DNA of 64,000 bases from Lachnospiraceae bacterium (lineage in GTDB: Bacteria > Bacillota > Clostridia > Lachnospirales > Lachnospiraceae). Shown here piece after piece: positions 48,364-57,721 of this stretch. The position numbers and the translations under genes are program-made. Every line of letters begins with the position of its first letter. Position 1 is the first letter of the stretch. The notes under the pieces are model-generated. The model did no database searches and was not told where the DNA came from. It saw only the letters and a list, made by a program, of their open reading frames with translations. Location: assembly GCA_021201095.1 (NCBI GenBank), contig JAJQFO010000314.1:1-64000 (forward strand). Reading direction: 5' to 3'.

Positions 48364-49286
48364 ATGGCAGAAAAAGATATCACAGAAAAATTGCTGGAAG
48401 ATTACCCAGATGTCTTTTCCGACATCGTAAATGTCCTTATCTATAAAGGTAAGGAAGTCATAAAAGCAGAGGATCTCGAAGCCACAGGCACCATCAGTCA
48501 GTACAAAGCGACAAAAGTAATCCATGGCCAGGATCGTGACGTAGCCAAATACTGGACAAAAGGGCAAATGCGCATCAGCCTTATCGGTCTGGAAAATCAG
48601 ACACGAAGCGACCCCGACATCGCGCTGCGGGTGATCGGCTATGATGGCGCAGCATACCGAAACGAAATCAATCAGGGGAATGCCCGATATCCCGTGGCGA
48701 CACTTGTCCTGTACTTTGGTACAGATCGCCGCTGGGGGAAGAAATCACGCAGTCTTAGAAACGTAGTCGGGACGCCAGACAAAGAATTTGCCCGCTTTTT
48801 CCATAATTATCGGGCAAATATATTCGAAATTGCCTGGCTCGATGATGATACCGTGGCAAAGTTCAAAAGTGATTTCAGAATCGTGGCTGATTACTTTGTA
48901 CAAATGAGAAAAAATCATGCCTATGTTCCGTCCAAAGAGGAAATAACGCACGTAGAAGAAGTGCTGAATCTGCTTGCAGCAGTGTCAGGAGATCGGAGAT
49001 TTGAGCTCGCACAAAACGAAGGCGAAGAAAGGAAGGTGACCAGAATGGAAGACTGGTTAACGAAAGCATTAGACAAAGCCGCCGCGAGGGGCTGGAGGAA
49101 GGTATGGAAAAAGGTATGAAAGCAGGTATGGATAAAGGAATGGCCGGACGGCTCGTAAGAAATGTCGATTCCCTTATGAAAAACGAGGGCTACTCAATGG
49201 AACGCGCCTGCCGCTCTCTGGATTCTACCGTGGAGGAATACGAAGAAGCGAAAAAAATCCTGTCCGGGGTCGCATTCGCGGTTTGA
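48364..49286 (+). pseudogene. Rpn-family nuclease/transposase-like gene with one frameshift near 49081-49092
   Basis: frame 48364-49119 is homologous in style to Rpn proteins; a -1 shift restores REGLEEGMEKGMKAGMDKGMAGRLVRNVDSLM (49104-49286). Confidence 0.7.
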
Positions 49287-49303
49287 TATGCCAGCTAAAA
49301 AAT

Positions 49304-49355
49304 GAAAACAGCGCATCGCCAGTACTTTTTCCTGTACTGGCGATGCGCTGTTTTC
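49304..49355. terminator. 22-bp perfect stem terminator
   Basis: gaaaacagcgcatcgccagtac-tttttcct-gtactggcgatgcgctgttttc. Confidence 0.85.
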
Positions 49356-49460
49356 AGGCTATTTTACCTGCCATTTTGTCAAATTTCATGCCCGCCTCGC
49401 GGGCAGCATCAAATATTCTGCATACTCACGAATCAACGAAGCCAGAATATCGCAGCTATC

Positions 49461-49907
49461 TCACCCTTCCTTCGCGCAAAGAGCCTGCGTCGCCTTCAGC
49501 AGGAACGGGAAAATGATACATGCCACCACATATGCGTACACCAGGGTCAGCGGCAGAGAGGATGCAAAGGCAATCGGCAGCGCCGGATTGAATCCCATCT
49601 CATAGAACATGCACAGGAAACTCATCAAAATCGTCATGATGACCACGATGGCCAGCATCCGCAGGAAATAAAACGCCGGATGCTTTTCATCCTTCACGAA
49701 AAGGCTTGCAAAGGCATTGCCGACTTTCAGCAACGGTATGTAAGAACCCAGCGTAAAATTAATCGCAAACGCGGGCACTAATCCCATGCAGAAGCTCTCG
49801 AAGGTGAGGCTCCCGCCTGTGTACTTGACAAACAGTGTCAATGCTGCCGCAAACGCGAGCGAAAACAACGTGTTAAATACGATACCGAAATCTGATTTTT
49901 TGAACAT
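49461..49907 (-). CDS. DUF2798-like integral membrane protein
   Basis: four predicted TM helices; FKKSDFGIVFNTLFSLAFAAALTLFV. Confidence 0.6.
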   Translation of the reverse strand: MFKKSDFGIVFNTLFSLAFAAALTLFVKYTGGSLTFESFCMGLVPAFAINFTLGSYIPLLKVGNAFASLFVKDEKHPAFYFLRMLAIVVIMTILMSFLCMFYEMGFNPALPIAFASSLPLTLVYAYVVACIIFPFLLKATQALCAKEG

Positions 49908-50130
49908 GACGAATTCTCCCTCTTCTTTCATTTTTTTACAGTGTCCCGCGTTAGTAATCACCGTCCATGCCAGTTCGCTGAACTGCAGGTCCGGATCATT
50001 ACGGGAAACGGAACCTGATTGCTGCAGCACCTTTACACAAAAAGCAATCTCTGCTGTTTGCATAAATGAATTTCAAACAGGCGGTTCCTGAACGTTGCTT
50101 TACATATCTCAGAATTTAACTTATCGGAAG

Positions 50131-50165
50131 GGCGCTGGACATCCAGTGGATGTCCGTTTAGCGCC
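50131..50165. repeat. R2 palindromic repeat copy
   Basis: ggcgctggacatccagtggatgtccgtttagcgcc. Confidence 0.9.
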
Positions 50166-50286
50166 GACCGAAGCGAAGCGGAGACACGCGCTTGCGGGTT
50201 TTCACCCAATAAGTTAGTTCCAGAATCGCAAGATTCTGGAGCATTATGAGAAGCGATTTTCTTCTCATAATTTATCATAAAAAAAG

Positions 50287-50331
50287 AATGCGGTACATGT
50301 CATTTTTTCATACAAATACCGCATTTTTTCA
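50287..50331. terminator. bidirectional terminator
   Basis: aaaaaaagaatgcggta...taccgcattttttc. Confidence 0.7.
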
Positions 50332-50475
50332 AATTCTGTTCCCGGTTCTTTCAGACTGCCTTCACTTCCGCATTGTTTCCGCAAATGCTGTCTTTACCCT
50401 GCATCGCTTTCTCAAGCGCTGTCGTCTCCCTCTCATCGCTTCCTCAAATACTGCCTTCCTCTGTGCACTGTTTCC

Positions 50476-51432
50476 TCAAATGCTGCCATTCTGCATTGCT
50501 TCCTCAAACGCTGTCTTCTCCGGAAGATCCAGCGCAAAGCGTTTTTTCAGCCAGGCATCCGCCAGTCCGATCCATTTTGCCGCGTCCGCATTCATCTGGC
50601 TTTTCGCCACCGAGGAGGCCTGCGTAGCTACGCTCATACCATGATCTCCCTCCTCAAAAACGTGCAGCTCAAACGGCACATGATGATCTGCCAGCGCGTG
50701 GGCCATGCGCAGGCTGTGCTGCACCGGCACCATGCCATCCGCCGCAGTCGCCCAGAGAAACGCCGGCGGCGTCATCTCACTCACCAGCCTCGCCGGACTG
50801 ACTTCGATCAGCTTTTCCTCGGAAGGCTGCGCTTCCCCGGTAAATGCCTTTACGGAGCCTCTGAAAAAGGCTTCATCCAATTCATTTTTCTCGGAATCCC
50901 GCAGCAAAATGTAATCGCTCAGCGTATATCCCAAAATCAATGCGGCGGGCCGGATCGCTTCCTTTTCCACGCCCAGGAAGTCCGTAATCAGCGGCTTATC
51001 CCAGTACACGCCGTACATAGCAGAATTGTGCGCTCCCGCTGAAAACCCGCACACTGCCACACGGTCCATGTCTACCATCCAGTCCCTGGCGTGCTCCCGG
51101 ATGAGCAGCATCGCCATGCCGATTTCCCTGACCGGAGCCGGATGCGTCAGGTGCTCCTTCACCTCAAAATCCGAGAACAGATCCACAAAACCTTCCGCGC
51201 CCTCCATATAGGTCGAATAGCGCAGTACAAACGCGTGGTATCCCATGGCTGCGAACGCGAGCGCCACCGGCTCCGCTTCCCGGTCGGAGCAGTTAAAATA
51301 TCCGCCGCCAGGGCAGATCAATACCGCAGGGCGAAGTCCCTGCCCGCGCAGCTCGCCCTTTTCCGCCAGTACATAGGCCGTCAGGGTTACGTCCTCTCTG
51401 TTTTCGTACAATTTGAATTCTGTTACTAACAT
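50476..51432 (-). CDS. alpha/beta hydrolase (esterase/acetylxylan esterase-like)
   Basis: AVLICPGGGYFNCSDREAEPVALAFAAMGY, VAVCGFSAGAH, PPAFLWATAADGMVPVQHS, EGDHGMS. Confidence 0.85.
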   Translation of the reverse strand: MLVTEFKLYENREDVTLTAYVLAEKGELRGQGLRPAVLICPGGGYFNCSDREAEPVALAFAAMGYHAFVLRYSTYMEGAEGFVDLFSDFEVKEHLTHPAPVREIGMAMLLIREHARDWMVDMDRVAVCGFSAGAHNSAMYGVYWDKPLITDFLGVEKEAIRPAALILGYTLSDYILLRDSEKNELDEAFFRGSVKAFTGEAQPSEEKLIEVSPARLVSEMTPPAFLWATAADGMVPVQHSLRMAHALADHHVPFELHVFEEGDHGMSVATQASSVAKSQMNADAAKWIGLADAWLKKRFALDLPEKTAFEEAMQNGSI

Positions 51433-51814
51433 GTCTGCCTCCTTTATTTCATAAAAATTTTAACAGGGCCTCCGAATCTCCTCACCAGACGCCTTCACCT
51501 TAGCGGTACATCGTCCATTCCGCTTCTTCCTGCTTTTCATTCACACTTCTGTCTCAGCTCTTATTTTATTGTCGCCATCACATTTTTTCAACCCTACTTT
51601 TCACGTTTTTCACATTTTTCTAACCGTGATCCTTCCGACTGTTCACATTTTTCGAATCATGCTCCTTCCGGAAATGCACATTTTCATGCCTTTTAGCCTG
51701 TTTTATTCTGGTATCATTTTGGTTGTAGTGTCAACTTTTCATGGGCTTTATATCATTTCTGTAACTCGCAGTGGCAGTGCCAACCATGAAGGAAAATGAA
51801 ACCTCCCGTCTTTT

Positions 51815-53386
51815 TCACTTATGCTCCTCCCGTATCCTGTAGCTCGCCGCAGCCGCAATCGCCGCCAGGCAGAGATTGACCACCCAGAGCGGCTCATAAC
51901 CCATACCATTTTTGACAAAAAGTCCGCCCAGAAAAGAACTCAAAAACGCTCCAACCTGATGCCCGATCAGGGCAAATCCGTACAGAACTGCCATTTTTTC
52001 CGCGCCAAAGCGTTTGCTGATAATGCCAGAGGTCGGCGGAACGGTCGCGTCCCCGCACATTCCAAGGAGCGCGGCTGCCACGAACGCAAAGGCGGCGGTC
52101 TTCGGCACAAGCAAAAAGGAAAGTGAAATTACTACGCGCATGGCATACAGGGTGCCAAGGACATTTTTCATCCGGAATTTCGTACCGAGATAGCCGGACA
52201 GCACCGCACCGGTCATAGTCGCCAGGCCGTAGACAGTCAGGGTCAGTGATGCGGCGGAGCTGTCAATCCCGTAAGAGATATACTGAGAGTACAGATGGCT
52301 CTCGATGATCGACATATTGAACCCGCAGGTAGCAAATCCGATCAGAATCAACCGATAATCGCGTACGCGAAACGCGTCGCGCAGTATGGCGGTGAGAGAT
52401 AATTTTCCGCCAGTATTCTCGTCTGCAATTCTACTGGTATTTTTACCTGTATTTTCACCTGTATTTTCGCTCAAATATTCGTCCGAAATTCTGCTCTCAC
52501 GATCGTTTGAAATTTTGCCTGCATGCTTAGCTGGAACAATGCGTGAATTCTCATCCGTAATAGCATCCGTTTTCTCACTTGAAGCTTCTTCGGCTGCACC
52601 TGTCCCATTTTCGTCTGCAGCTTTCCTTGCTTTATTGACTCTCCCCATCCATAAAACGATTGGAATCATGATCAGAAATGGAAGCGCCGTAACGCTCATC
52701 GCTATGCGGATACCAAAATCATCCGACATTCTCTGCAATGCCGGTGACATCAGCGCGTCCCCGACTCCGGCGCTCGCCTGAACGATGCCGGAAACGAGCG
52801 CCGCCCTTTTTTCCGTCAGAAATGGCGTAATGGCTCCCATCACAATACCAAAGCACAGACCGGTCGTTCCCAGGGGCAGCAGAATTCCAAAAAACAGCAG
52901 CATAGACAGCGGCTTCCGGCACAGAGGCGTGATGATCAATCCGGCGACCGTAAGTGCAATCCCCATCAGGATAACGAACGCGTTGGATTTCCGCAATGCC
53001 AGCATCCCCAGAAACGGCTGCGCGATACCGTATACAAGCGCTCCTACGCCAATACAAAAGCTGATATACGCATAGCTGATCTCTGTCGTTCTCACCAGTC
53101 CCTGCATCATAATGCCGTAATTGTCGTGTACTCCCTGCATCACACCATGCACCAGACAGGCAGCGATGACTAATATCACACACAACAAGGAATTTGTACA
53201 GTTTTCCGCAGAATTTTTCGTAGAATTTTCCGCAGAGTTTTTCACAAAGTTTTTCGTAGTTTTTCCTATAGTTTTCTCCATGGACTCGTGCATGCTTCTT
53301 TCTACCATTTTTTTCGTATCTTTTTTGGGATCTTTTTCCGTACCTTCTTTCGTCTTTTTCAAAAAACTCCTGCCAGATAACCTCAT
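51815..53386 (-). CDS. MFS transporter with repetitive N-terminal and central segments
   Basis: about 12 TM segments; KNSAENSTKNSAENC and SENTGENTGKNTSRIADENTGG repeats. Confidence 0.82.
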   Translation of the reverse strand: MRLSGRSFLKKTKEGTEKDPKKDTKKMVERSMHESMEKTIGKTTKNFVKNSAENSTKNSAENCTNSLLCVILVIAACLVHGVMQGVHDNYGIMMQGLVRTTEISYAYISFCIGVGALVYGIAQPFLGMLALRKSNAFVILMGIALTVAGLIITPLCRKPLSMLLFFGILLPLGTTGLCFGIVMGAITPFLTEKRAALVSGIVQASAGVGDALMSPALQRMSDDFGIRIAMSVTALPFLIMIPIVLWMGRVNKARKAADENGTGAAEEASSEKTDAITDENSRIVPAKHAGKISNDRESRISDEYLSENTGENTGKNTSRIADENTGGKLSLTAILRDAFRVRDYRLILIGFATCGFNMSIIESHLYSQYISYGIDSSAASLTLTVYGLATMTGAVLSGYLGTKFRMKNVLGTLYAMRVVISLSFLLVPKTAAFAFVAAALLGMCGDATVPPTSGIISKRFGAEKMAVLYGFALIGHQVGAFLSSFLGGLFVKNGMGYEPLWVVNLCLAAIAAAASYRIREEHK

Positions 53387-53669
53387 GCTGTGTCCTCCTC
53401 TGATTTGTTTTTTCCGGCCCGCTCAGTTCCTGATTTTCAATGCCTGAATTCAGGGAACCTGGTTTATCAAATCCTGACTTACCGGATCATGATTTTCCAG
53501 GTCCTGACTTTCCGGCTCCTGGCTTTCCAGGGTTTTACGAGTCTTGAACTTTTCAGTTCTTGACTTTCGGGATTTCAAACCTTATAATACCGGCAAAGAA
53601 AGCTTTAATCAAATTAAAATATTTAGATTTATAATTCAATTATTTTGAATAATTTAAGTAGGAGGAGCC

Positions 53670-54563
53670 ATGGATCTGAAGTATTTAACAACCTTCAAAA
53701 CCATCGTCGAGGAGGGGAGCTTTACTGCGGCGGCGGAAAAGCTGCACTATACGCAGTCCACGATTACCTTTCAGATGGATCAGCTGGAACAGGAGCTTTC
53801 TGTCAGCCTGTTTGAGAAAATCGGCAGAAAAATGGTGCTGACCGCTGCCGGCCGGGAATTGATTCCGCATGTGGATGAGGTATTTCAGGCGGTAGACAAG
53901 CTGTATTATCTGGGAAAAGACCTCTCGGATTGTGAGGGAGAATTGCATATCGGCGTAGCCGAGACATATCTGTGCTACCGTCTGCCCCAGGCACTCAAAG
54001 CCTTTGTGAGCAGAGCGCCCAGGGCAAGGCTCTACATTCAGTCTATGAACTGTTATGAGATCCGCAATCAGCTGATGGACGGTACGCTGGACGCCGGTAT
54101 TTTTTATCAGAATGTCGGGGGATACGGCGACCGTCTGAGCATTTATCCCCTGGAATCCTTCCCGGCCGTGCTGGTCGCGTCCCCAGCCATTGCGCAGAAC
54201 TTTTCAGATTTTGTCACTCCCGGGCAGCACTACAGTATCCCGCTGATCATCAATGAGCCGAACTGTATTTTCCGCCAGATCTTCGAAAGCTACCTGAAAA
54301 GTCAGTCGATTATTCTGGACCACACCATAGAGCTTGCCAGCATTCCCACAATCAAAAACCTGGTGCAAAATGACGTGGGTGTGTCATTTCTGCCCAGGTT
54401 TACAGTAGAAGAAGAACTGGCTGCCGGGTCATTAGTTGAAGTTGCAACCAATGTGGAGCCGAATGAACTGACGATTGTTTACGCGCATCATAAAAACAAA
54501 TGGATCAGCCCGCTGCAGCAGCTGTTTATGGAATGTATTTCTGCTCACCGGGGATTATCCTGA
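53670..54563 (+). CDS. LysR-family transcriptional regulator
   Basis: MDLKYLTTFKTIVEEGSFTAAAEKLHYTQSTITFQMDQLEQEL. Confidence 0.93.
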   Translation: MDLKYLTTFKTIVEEGSFTAAAEKLHYTQSTITFQMDQLEQELSVSLFEKIGRKMVLTAAGRELIPHVDEVFQAVDKLYYLGKDLSDCEGELHIGVAETYLCYRLPQALKAFVSRAPRARLYIQSMNCYEIRNQLMDGTLDAGIFYQNVGGYGDRLSIYPLESFPAVLVASPAIAQNFSDFVTPGQHYSIPLIINEPNCIFRQIFESYLKSQSIILDHTIELASIPTIKNLVQNDVGVSFLPRFTVEEELAAGSLVEVATNVEPNELTIVYAHHKNKWISPLQQLFMECISAHRGLS

Positions 54564-54748
54564 CCACGTGCGCAGAACAAAGGTTCCGCGCTGCCGGGAT
54601 ATTTTTTCTTTTCTGGTTTTGGGGAGCAAATTCATCCTTCTGTAAACGAATTTGTTCCCCAACAATCAATGCTGTCTGAGGAGCAGATAGCTTACACCTG
54701 AGATCATTGCATAACGTTGTAAATTTGCCAAAGACTACGCCAACAATA

Positions 54749-57397
54749 TTATGCCACAAAAACCTCTACCGTGTTTCCACCCTTTTCCAGTTCACTGGTA
54801 TCAATCGTATATTCGATCTGCTCCGGTACAGTCACATTCAGCAGGATCTCTTTTTCCATTCTGGTCACCTTCACCCGGATCAGTCCTTTCACCGACTGAT
54901 AGCTGCATGTAAATTCATTCATACTCTCCGGCAGGTACGGGCGGATGGTGATCTTTGCGAATCCCGGTTCTTCACAGAGGATTCCCGCAATCCCGTTGTA
55001 ATACCATTCAATGATGTGCCCCATCATGTCATGGCAGTGGCTGCGCGGATTCGTCTCCCAGTATTCTCCCAGGGTCGTCTCACCGTCCAGAATAAAGGCA
55101 TAATAACTCGGGTGCTCTTCCTTCAGTATCAGCCGGCTGATCAGCTCGTTCATACCGTACTTCCGGGCAGACTGGATCACATAGGGCAGTCCCACCTCGC
55201 CGCTGATAAATGCACCGTCCCGCTCCAGCACGTATTGCAGGGCGCGCGCGACATCAGCCTCTTTGTCTTCCGGCACCAGTCCCCAGTAAAGCGGAAGCGC
55301 TTCAGCTGCCTGCGTCATAAACAGTTCATCCGGATGATCCCAGGCCTTGTAGCACCAGAAGCCCTGCTCCTCATTCCAGGTCAGGAGCTTTTGATTGTAA
55401 TTGTCTTTGATCACTTTCGCATAGGCAAGAAGCTTCTCGCGGTCCTTCGCCAGGCTTCGATTTGTCGCCACGCTTCCCGGCACCGTCTTATTTCGATTTG
55501 CTGCCTCATATTCCGGTGCCGCTTTATCTGGCTTTGCTGCCTCGTTTCCTGCTATCACAGAATGGCTTTGCTGAAGGTCGCCCTCTGTCTCCAGGCTCGT
55601 TTTTTCCAGAACCTCCGCAAAATAAGCCAGCGTCATCACGTCCGCATATAAAAAGGCCGTCTCCACATTTTCCTTCACAAGGTCATTGCGCGGGTTGCCC
55701 CAGTCGCCAAGTCCGTGATTGATAAAGCCTTCTTCCGTGACCTTTGTCTTCAGATGGTTCAGATAACGCATGCCCGCGTCGTAATTGTCTTCTATGATTT
55801 TCGGATCGCCGTAAAACTGATAATGCCAGTAGGTGCCCAGAATGCTGGTGCTCCCCCAGGCGATGATGTCATAAAAGCTTCCCATGCCCGGCACCGGAAG
55901 CACATTCGGAATATAGCAGGGGCACTGCGCGGGCATCAGGCCGTCTCCCGGATAGTACCTCCCACCCTGCATATCATGGAACCAGTCGTCAGCCGTATGC
56001 TGCCCGACGCGCATATCCAGCAGAAATTTCTCCCACAGAAGGCGTCCGTCCTTCATGAACAGAATCGACGGCGCCATCAGATGATTCGGCTCCTGCCAGG
56101 CGAAGCGTTCGATGGTCGGGCAGTCGGTATGAACACCCGTCGTCATGTTTGCTTCCACCGTCTTTTCAATCATGCCGTAGATCTTGTTGTACCGCTCATC
56201 ATCACAGGTGAAAGAGCCATCCGTCTTCCAGGCGCTGGTAAGCGCATGCGCTACCAGATTGCGGATTTCGATTCCGTCCTGTGCTTGCGCGGCACTGGAA
56301 AGCGCCTCGCTTTGCGTTTGTGCCGCACCAGAAAGCGTCTTGCTTTGCATCTCCGCCGCTCCGGTAATCCTCTCGCTTTGCGGCTGTGCAGCACCGGTAA
56401 TCGTCTCATCCTGTGTCTGCGCAACACCGGAAAGCGCCTCCGCGCCGCCCGGAATCATTTCAACCGCCACATACCGTCCCGCAAAATAGGTGAATTTCAT
56501 CCGGAACCGCTCCCACTCTCCGTCAGGCCCGGCTCCAAGAATATAAGTCTCACAGCTGTCCAGATTCATCCAGTTTTTCGCCATCTGATCCACATCGCCG
56601 TCTGCGGCCAGCTTTTCCGCCGGATAGACCTTCACAACATCTCCGGCGTGCCCCCTGACTTCAAATTCCAGAAGTCCGGACAGATTCTGCCCGAAATCGT
56701 AAATTTTCCGGCCATTTACCTCTCCCAGATAAACTCCCTCATAGCTGTGAATCACCTTCACCGACGGATGTTCCTGAGGAATCATTTCTTTAAAAGAAGC
56801 GCTTCCGGTCGGCGCCTCCTCTTCCGACACAAAAGACGCCCGCTCCCATCCGGAAGCGTCGAAATTTGCAGTACACCAAAAGTCGCCCGGCACAAGCCGC
56901 CCGTCCATCGTCTCGGAGCCATATACATTGCTCATCACAACCGGGTGTTTTCGCACACGCCAGTCCTCATCCGCATGCAGACACATCCGGGTGCCGTCCT
57001 CAAACAGAATGTTCAGCTCTGCCGCCAGCATCAGCGACTTTCCGTAAGGCTGATAGGGATTCGGATTTGGCGGCATAAAAGGCGGGAAGGAAAACGTGTA
57101 GTGCTCGTCCATCTTGATAAACCAGCCATTTCCGACCTCCGCGCCGATCACATTCTCCCCGGCATGTAAATAATCCGTCACGTCAAATATCACATATTCG
57201 ATCAGCTTTTTATAATCCGTCCACCCGGGATCCAGTTCATGATCCCCAACCTTCTGACCATTTACCCAGAACAGGAACTGCCCCAGCCCGCAGACCTTCG
57301 CCTCTGCCTTTTTCACTTTTTTATCCAGCACGAACAGACGGCGTGCATAAAAAGGCGCAGCCGTCTGATTAGTAATCCATCTGCCAATATCGCTCAT
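54749..57397 (-). CDS. glycoside hydrolase family 78 alpha-L-rhamnosidase (second copy)
   Basis: GVHTDCPTIERFAWQEPNHLMAPSILF; GLGDWGNPRND; YYNGIAGILCEEPGFAKITIRP; 11-aa tandem repeats mid-protein. Confidence 0.87.
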   Translation of the reverse strand: MSDIGRWITNQTAAPFYARRLFVLDKKVKKAEAKVCGLGQFLFWVNGQKVGDHELDPGWTDYKKLIEYVIFDVTDYLHAGENVIGAEVGNGWFIKMDEHYTFSFPPFMPPNPNPYQPYGKSLMLAAELNILFEDGTRMCLHADEDWRVRKHPVVMSNVYGSETMDGRLVPGDFWCTANFDASGWERASFVSEEEAPTGSASFKEMIPQEHPSVKVIHSYEGVYLGEVNGRKIYDFGQNLSGLLEFEVRGHAGDVVKVYPAEKLAADGDVDQMAKNWMNLDSCETYILGAGPDGEWERFRMKFTYFAGRYVAVEMIPGGAEALSGVAQTQDETITGAAQPQSERITGAAEMQSKTLSGAAQTQSEALSSAAQAQDGIEIRNLVAHALTSAWKTDGSFTCDDERYNKIYGMIEKTVEANMTTGVHTDCPTIERFAWQEPNHLMAPSILFMKDGRLLWEKFLLDMRVGQHTADDWFHDMQGGRYYPGDGLMPAQCPCYIPNVLPVPGMGSFYDIIAWGSTSILGTYWHYQFYGDPKIIEDNYDAGMRYLNHLKTKVTEEGFINHGLGDWGNPRNDLVKENVETAFLYADVMTLAYFAEVLEKTSLETEGDLQQSHSVIAGNEAAKPDKAAPEYEAANRNKTVPGSVATNRSLAKDREKLLAYAKVIKDNYNQKLLTWNEEQGFWCYKAWDHPDELFMTQAAEALPLYWGLVPEDKEADVARALQYVLERDGAFISGEVGLPYVIQSARKYGMNELISRLILKEEHPSYYAFILDGETTLGEYWETNPRSHCHDMMGHIIEWYYNGIAGILCEEPGFAKITIRPYLPESMNEFTCSYQSVKGLIRVKVTRMEKEILLNVTVPEQIEYTIDTSELEKGGNTVEVFVA
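56277..56446 (-). repeat. 33-bp in-frame tandem repeat, about 5 copies (11-aa unit)
   Basis: ALSGVAQTQDE/TITGAAQPQSE/RITGAAEMQSK/TLSGAAQTQSE/ALSSAAQAQDG. Confidence 0.9.
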
Positions 57398-57721
57398 ATT
57401 CCCTCTCCTCGCTTCTCCAATCTCACCCGATTTAGCCTTGCATTGCTTCCTCAATTTTTCTTTTTTCCACTTTGCGATCTTTAGCATAATCATTCCCAAA
57501 GCAGTGAATACAAATTGTAAACGGTTTTGTAGCTATTCCGTATCTTCGCAATCAATTGGTCATTTCAAAGTCAGGAAAGATTTTTGCAACCAGATGCACT
57601 TTTCCGTTCTATTCAGATATCCAGTGCCGCATGATATCCCCAGTACACGGCATTTGTAATGGTAGAAACCCTTGCAGCGTCTCCGATCACCCGCACAAAA
57701 GGTGCGGCGATACGCAGCCTG

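Noticed and set aside
55715-57169. 484-aa plus-strand ORF
   Set aside because: Antisense to the GH78 gene; long frames on both strands are common in this GC-biased coding DNA.
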